Source: Rutstroemia sp. NJR-2017a BVV2
Lineage: Eukaryota; Ascomycota; Leotiomycetes; Helotiales; Rutstroemiaceae
DNA length: 64,000 nt
NCBI GenBank assembly: GCA_002946415.1
Contig: NJPS01000035.1
Coordinates: forward strand, 248,001 to 312,000
Reading direction: 5' to 3'
Every line of letters starts with the position of its first letter. The stretch's first letter is position 1. Shown here in pieces: positions 63,960 to 64,000 of this stretch. The notes beneath the pieces were generated by a model. It had not been told where the DNA came from. It searched no databases and saw nothing but the letters and a program-made list of their open reading frames with translations. A program made the position numbers and the translations under genes.

Positions 63960-64000
63960 GTTTGGGAGGTGGTTCGCTTGCTTGTTGGGGCAACATCCAC
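63960..64000. other. Right edge of the window
   Basis: 41 bp of 3' flank of the ice-binding gene. Nothing else is seen. Confidence 0.3.

Overview
The window is nuclear DNA of a filamentous ascomycete (Pezizomycotina). The evidence is many spliced genes with short GT-AG introns (mostly 44-90 nt), Zn2Cys6 and C2H2 regulators with fungal-type activation domains, and fungal versions of housekeeping proteins. All exon joins were read by eye from reading frame, splice signals and family conservation. A secreted DUF3494 ice-binding protein at the right end suggests a cold-adapted species. I cannot name the species.

Layout. (1) 1-2.5 kb holds GTP cyclohydrolase I (minus) and TFIID subunit TAF11 (plus), divergently arranged. 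(2) 3.7-23.7 kb is accessory: a Zn2Cys6 regulator, a small alpha/beta-barrel-like protein, a short-chain dehydrogenase (SDR), a full-length ABCG transporter with two canonical ATP sites, a regulator whose zinc cluster is half missing, a second SDR and a C2H2 regulator. No polyketide synthase, peptide synthetase or terpene synthase is present, so this looks like a catabolic or detoxification neighbourhood rather than a complete biosynthetic cluster. (3) 24-28.6 kb holds cysteinyl-tRNA synthetase (with a probable mitochondrial presequence) and the tRNA m1A58 methyltransferase subunit Trm61, divergent from about 250 bp. (4) 29-36 kb has a 0.3-kb MITE, a secreted GH43 glycosidase, an intact mariner-like transposon with perfect 30-bp inverted repeats, and a 2EXR gene beside its decayed tandem copy. 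(5) 36.5-41.6 kb carries an SDR, a C2H2+Zn2Cys6 regulator and a salicylate-hydroxylase-like monooxygenase, a plausible aromatic-degradation module.

(6) 41.6-48.9 kb is a 7.3-kb stretch with no convincing protein gene. Within it, 44.5-47.3 kb carries twelve same-strand copies, plus one partial, of a motif of about 25 bp with the core RTGCAACAAAA, irregularly spaced (51-425 bp) in unrelated sequence. I do not recognise it, and it is the best candidate here for something undescribed. It is followed by a strand-asymmetric pyrimidine-rich tract with an 18-bp minisatellite. (7) 48.9-64 kb holds a secreted type-B carboxylesterase, the Slx1 nuclease, a KDM5-type histone H3K4 demethylase and the ice-binding protein.

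The housekeeping genes cover folate/pterin supply, transcription initiation, tRNA charging and modification, DNA repair and chromatin. The accessory genes share a theme of oxidoreductases with their own regulators and one exporter.
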